Below are positions 61,244 through 64,000 of a DNA stretch of 64,000 nucleotides, one piece after another. Under the pieces are notes generated by a model. That model searched no databases. It had not been told where the DNA came from and saw nothing but the letters and a program-made list of their open reading frames with translations. The translations under genes and the position numbers were made by a program. Origin of the DNA: JAUIET01 sp045106985 (GTDB taxonomy: Bacteria > Pseudomonadota > Gammaproteobacteria > Pseudomonadales > JAUIET01); NCBI GenBank assembly GCA_045106985.1, contig JBGCFQ010000009.1, forward strand, positions 124,001-188,000, given 5' to 3'. How positions within the stretch are numbered: the first letter of the stretch is position 1; each line of letters opens with the position of its first letter.

Positions 61244-62797
61244 ATGGTTTCAAATCAACCTGCGGGGTTGGCAGCTCGCGCGTCTATGGACGTGGGGTCA
61301 AACACCGACACAGAGCTGCTTTGGTCGTCGGTGAGATGCTCTTTAGAAGCCGAGCTACCCAGTCAGCAATTCGCAACATGGATCAGGCCCTTAGCGTTAG
61401 GAAAAGACACAGCAGTGATTCAGCTCCTTGCGCCGAACCGTTTTATCAGGGACTGGGTGAGCGAGAAGTATTTGCAGCGCATCAATGAAGTGTTGGCAAA
61501 CCAGTCTAGCCCCTTAAATGCAGCGATTGCAGTGATGGATGGGTCTCAGTCCTTCAGTCAGGTTAAGCCTGACGAGCCAGTACCAAGCGCCCCATCACAT
61601 AATATTGTAGCGCCTACTCGAAGTGGCTTGTGGGAAGAGGCTGTTGTTATATCTGAAGAAGAGCAATCGACTGCGGCGATAAGAGAAGATGTGGCCTTTG
61701 TTCCAGAGCCAGCGCCCATTGAGCAAAACTGGCAACAGCCGGGTAATAAGGTTCGTGTTGAAGGGAGCTTGAAGCACCGGCACGCCTTGATAGGCAGCTT
61801 AAATTTCACGTCTTTCGTTGAGGGTAAATCCAATCAATTGGCTCGAGCTGCGGCCATGCAGGTGGCTGAAAACCCAGGCGGCGCGTATAACCCTCTTTTT
61901 ATATACGGTGGCACAGGACTGGGAAAAACCCATTTAATGCACTCAGTGGGTAATGCTCTGCTGACCAAAAACCCTAATGCCAAGATTATTTATCTTCATT
62001 CAGAGCGATTTGTCGCAGACATGGTGAAGGCTTTGCAGTTAAATGCGATCAACGATTTCAAGCGATACTATCGCTCAGTAGACGCCTTGTTAATTGATGA
62101 CATTCAATTTTTTGCCAATAAGGAGCGATCGCAAGAAGAGTTTTTTCATACCTTTAATGCCTTGCTTGAAGGTGGCCATCAGATGATTCTGACCTGTGAC
62201 CGCTACCCCAAGGAAATTAAAGGTCTTGAGGAGCGCTTGAAGTCCCGCTTTGGTTGGGGCCTAACAGTGGCTATAGATCCGCCGGAGCTGGAGACCAGGG
62301 CAGCAATTTTGATGAAAAAGGCTGAGCAGACTAAGGTGGATTTGCCTCACGATGTCGCCCTGTTTATCGCTCAGCGAGTAAGATCTAATGTTCGTGATCT
62401 AGAGGGCGCGCTAAAGAGAGTGATAGCAAGCGCTAACTTTCACGGCAGACCTATTGATGAGGGCCTTGTTCGAGAGTCCCTAAAGGACCTGTTTGCCCTT
62501 CAAGACAGGCAAGTGAGCATGGATAATATTCAGCGAACGGTGGCCGAGTATTACAAAATTAAGTTGTCAGATTTGATGTCAAAACGTCGAAGTCGTTCTG
62601 TGGCGCGACCAAGGCAGCTGGCTATGGCCTTGGCCAAAGAGCTCACAAATCATAGTCTGCCAGAAATAGGCAACGGTTTTGGTGGAAAAGACCATACAAC
62701 AGTAATGCATGCTTGCAAAAAAATCGCTGAATTACGTGAATCTGACAGCGATGTTGGCGAAGACTATAAAAACTTGTTGCGGTCGCTGACAACCTAA
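61244..62797 (+). CDS. dnaA: Chromosomal replication initiator DnaA
   Basis: 517 residues from ATG 61244; a GTG at 61223 or an ATG at 61286 are alternatives, because none has an ideal ribosome-binding site. Domain I (LEAELPSQQFATWIRPL), a variable linker, the AAA+ domain with Walker A GGTGLGKT (222-229) and LLIDDIQFF, and a C-terminal DNA-binding helix-turn-helix with the signature GKDHTTVMHACKKI are all clear. It binds the nearby DnaA boxes and opens the origin. Confidence 0.97.
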   Translation: MVSNQPAGLAARASMDVGSNTDTELLWSSVRCSLEAELPSQQFATWIRPLALGKDTAVIQLLAPNRFIRDWVSEKYLQRINEVLANQSSPLNAAIAVMDGSQSFSQVKPDEPVPSAPSHNIVAPTRSGLWEEAVVISEEEQSTAAIREDVAFVPEPAPIEQNWQQPGNKVRVEGSLKHRHALIGSLNFTSFVEGKSNQLARAAAMQVAENPGGAYNPLFIYGGTGLGKTHLMHSVGNALLTKNPNAKIIYLHSERFVADMVKALQLNAINDFKRYYRSVDALLIDDIQFFANKERSQEEFFHTFNALLEGGHQMILTCDRYPKEIKGLEERLKSRFGWGLTVAIDPPELETRAAILMKKAEQTKVDLPHDVALFIAQRVRSNVRDLEGALKRVIASANFHGRPIDEGLVRESLKDLFALQDRQVSMDNIQRTVAEYYKIKLSDLMSKRRSRSVARPRQLAMALAKELTNHSLPEIGNGFGGKDHTTVMHACKKIAELRESDSDVGEDYKNLLRSLTT

Positions 62798-62888
62798 GCA
62801 CAATGTACAAAGCAAGAGTCAACGGCCAACAGCTATTTTTTAGCAACAGCATTAAGCTGTGAACAACATAGGGTAGAGAAAAAAGATC

Positions 62889-63995
62889 ATGAAATTCGTC
62901 TGTTCACGTGAGGCCTTACTTCGGCCGCTTAATGTCGTGGTTGGTGTTGTGGAACGGCGCCAAACTTTGCCTATATTGGCTAACGTATTATTGAGCTTGG
63001 TGGGCAACAAGCTGTCATTAACAGGTACTGACCTAGAAGTGGAGCTTCTAGGTCGCGTAAACCTTGAGGAGCCCGGTCAGGATGGCGACATAACGGTGCC
63101 AGCCCGAAAACTAACAGATATTTGTAAATCTCTTCCAGAGGGCAGTCAGCTAGAGATTAGTCAGGATGAGCAGAAGCTTATAGTAAAGAGTGGTCGGAGC
63201 CGCTTTAGCTTGGCAACTTTGTCAGCGGACGATTTCCCTAATGTCGATGAGGACGCAGAGCAAAGCGAATTCAGTATCTCTCAATCACAGCTAAAGAGGC
63301 TAATTGATAGAACATCTTTCGCCATGGCGCAGCAAGATGTGCGCTACTATCTTAATGGAATGCTATTTGAACTATCAGTAGGAGGCCTAAAGCTGGTGGC
63401 TACTGATGGCCATAGGCTAGCGCTGTGTGAAGCGAATGGCCTTGATGGTGTTCAGGAAGAAAAGCAAATCATACTTCCCCGCAAGGGCGTTATCGAGTTA
63501 TCACGCCTCTTGCAGGAACCCGATGAATCTATTCGCTTGAGCTTGGGCCGCAACCATCTTCGCGCTGAGACAAACGAATTTAGAATGACATCTAAGCTGG
63601 TTGACGGCAAGTTCCCTGATTATCAGAGAGTGTTGCCTAAGGGCGGCAATCAATTGCTTCATGCTGATAGAGGGTTGCTGCGCCAATCTTTTTCTCGTGC
63701 CGCTATCTTATCCAACGAAAAATATCGTGGTGTTCGTCTCACGCTTGATCGAGACTCATTGCAGATTGTTGCCAGCAACCCAGAGCAAGAAGAGGCAGAG
63801 GAGACGGTAGCCGTTGATTATCAAGGTGATTCAATGGAAATCGGCTTTAACGTCAACTATCTGCTGGACGTTTTGGGTGTCATAGAAGGCGAAACCGTTC
63901 GTATTACACTGTCTGACGCTAATAGCAGCGCCTTACTGGAGGAAGCAGAGGCGGCGTCTGATTCTCAGTATGTAATCATGCCTATGCGCCTTTAG
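62889..63995 (+). CDS. dnaN: DNA polymerase III beta sliding clamp
   Basis: 368 residues, complete in the window. Starts MKFVCSREALLRPL, with the three clamp domains and a C-terminus ending in YVIMPMRL, the conserved end that forms the protein-binding pocket. It follows dnaA by 91 bp, the usual order dnaA-dnaN, with recF expected beyond the window. Confidence 0.98.
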   Translation: MKFVCSREALLRPLNVVVGVVERRQTLPILANVLLSLVGNKLSLTGTDLEVELLGRVNLEEPGQDGDITVPARKLTDICKSLPEGSQLEISQDEQKLIVKSGRSRFSLATLSADDFPNVDEDAEQSEFSISQSQLKRLIDRTSFAMAQQDVRYYLNGMLFELSVGGLKLVATDGHRLALCEANGLDGVQEEKQIILPRKGVIELSRLLQEPDESIRLSLGRNHLRAETNEFRMTSKLVDGKFPDYQRVLPKGGNQLLHADRGLLRQSFSRAAILSNEKYRGVRLTLDRDSLQIVASNPEQEEAEETVAVDYQGDSMEIGFNVNYLLDVLGVIEGETVRITLSDANSSALLEEAEAASDSQYVIMPMRL

Positions 63996-64000
63996 AGGCG

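Noticed and set aside
1..64000. tRNA, rRNA, CRISPR array, insertion sequence or prophage
   Set aside because: No cloverleaf-like sequence, regularly spaced repeat, transposase or phage structural gene was seen.

Overview
The window is chromosomal DNA of a gammaproteobacterium and covers its replication-origin region. The order dnaN-dnaA | rpmH-rnpA-yidD-yidC-mnmE | mnmG-rsmG-parA-parB | atpI-B-E-F-H-A-G-D-C | glmU-glmS is the ancestral arrangement kept in the Pseudomonadales/Oceanospirillales/Cellvibrionales-type lineages. The proton-type c subunit, moderate GC and many acyl-CoA dehydrogenase and hydrolase genes suggest a free-living, probably marine, aerobic heterotroph. I cannot name a genus from sequence alone.

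Region 1 (1-3.6 kb, + strand): moaA, a MoxR-type AAA+ ATPase and a CoxE-type von Willebrand A protein form one tight operon that looks like maturation of a molybdenum enzyme. Region 2 (3.7-11.2 kb, + strand) is the most unusual part. It encodes a GAF-sensor/HlyD-type adaptor, a PqqD-like/M50 site-2-protease/HlyD-type membrane protein and a compact SecA-like ATPase that overlaps it, followed by a small opposite-strand protein and a third HlyD-type periplasmic adaptor. No ABC or RND transporter is present. I read this as a dedicated, little-described export or peptide-processing system. A two-GGDEF signalling protein with an overlapping mini-ORF follows (11.3-13.7 kb).

Region 3 (13.8-31.1 kb): an amidohydrolase, a LemA/M48 membrane-protease pair, a fatty- or steroid-type acyl-CoA catabolic operon (three acyl-CoA dehydrogenases plus an SDR), a YpfJ-type zinc peptidase, a SYLF protein, an iron alcohol dehydrogenase, a DUF3014 protein, an outer-membrane barrel, a GNAT, an epoxide-hydrolase-like enzyme and a secreted protein with a phospholipase-A2-like CCxxHD motif. 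Region 4 (31.2-40.6 kb): short single genes on both strands (GNAT, JmjC-like cupin, FemAB-like acetyltransferase, PPOX flavin protein, an orphan recombinase N-domain, GST, DUF4184, DUF3565, crotonase, TlpA-like thioredoxin, phosphotriesterase-family hydrolase, HD phosphohydrolase). A five-copy pentanucleotide repeat lies just before the phosphotriesterase start.

Region 5 (41.1-64 kb): the core block. The atp operon has a strong sigma70-type promoter before atpI and a GC-rich terminator after atpC, and glmU-glmS follow. An imperfect repeat of about 72 bp occurs twice: between atpG and atpD, and in the gene-poor gap after glmS. The likely origin of replication is the AT-rich stretch between rpmH and dnaA, with two perfect DnaA boxes; a further perfect box lies in the AT-rich gap upstream of mnmG. 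I see no tRNA, rRNA, CRISPR array, insertion sequence or prophage.
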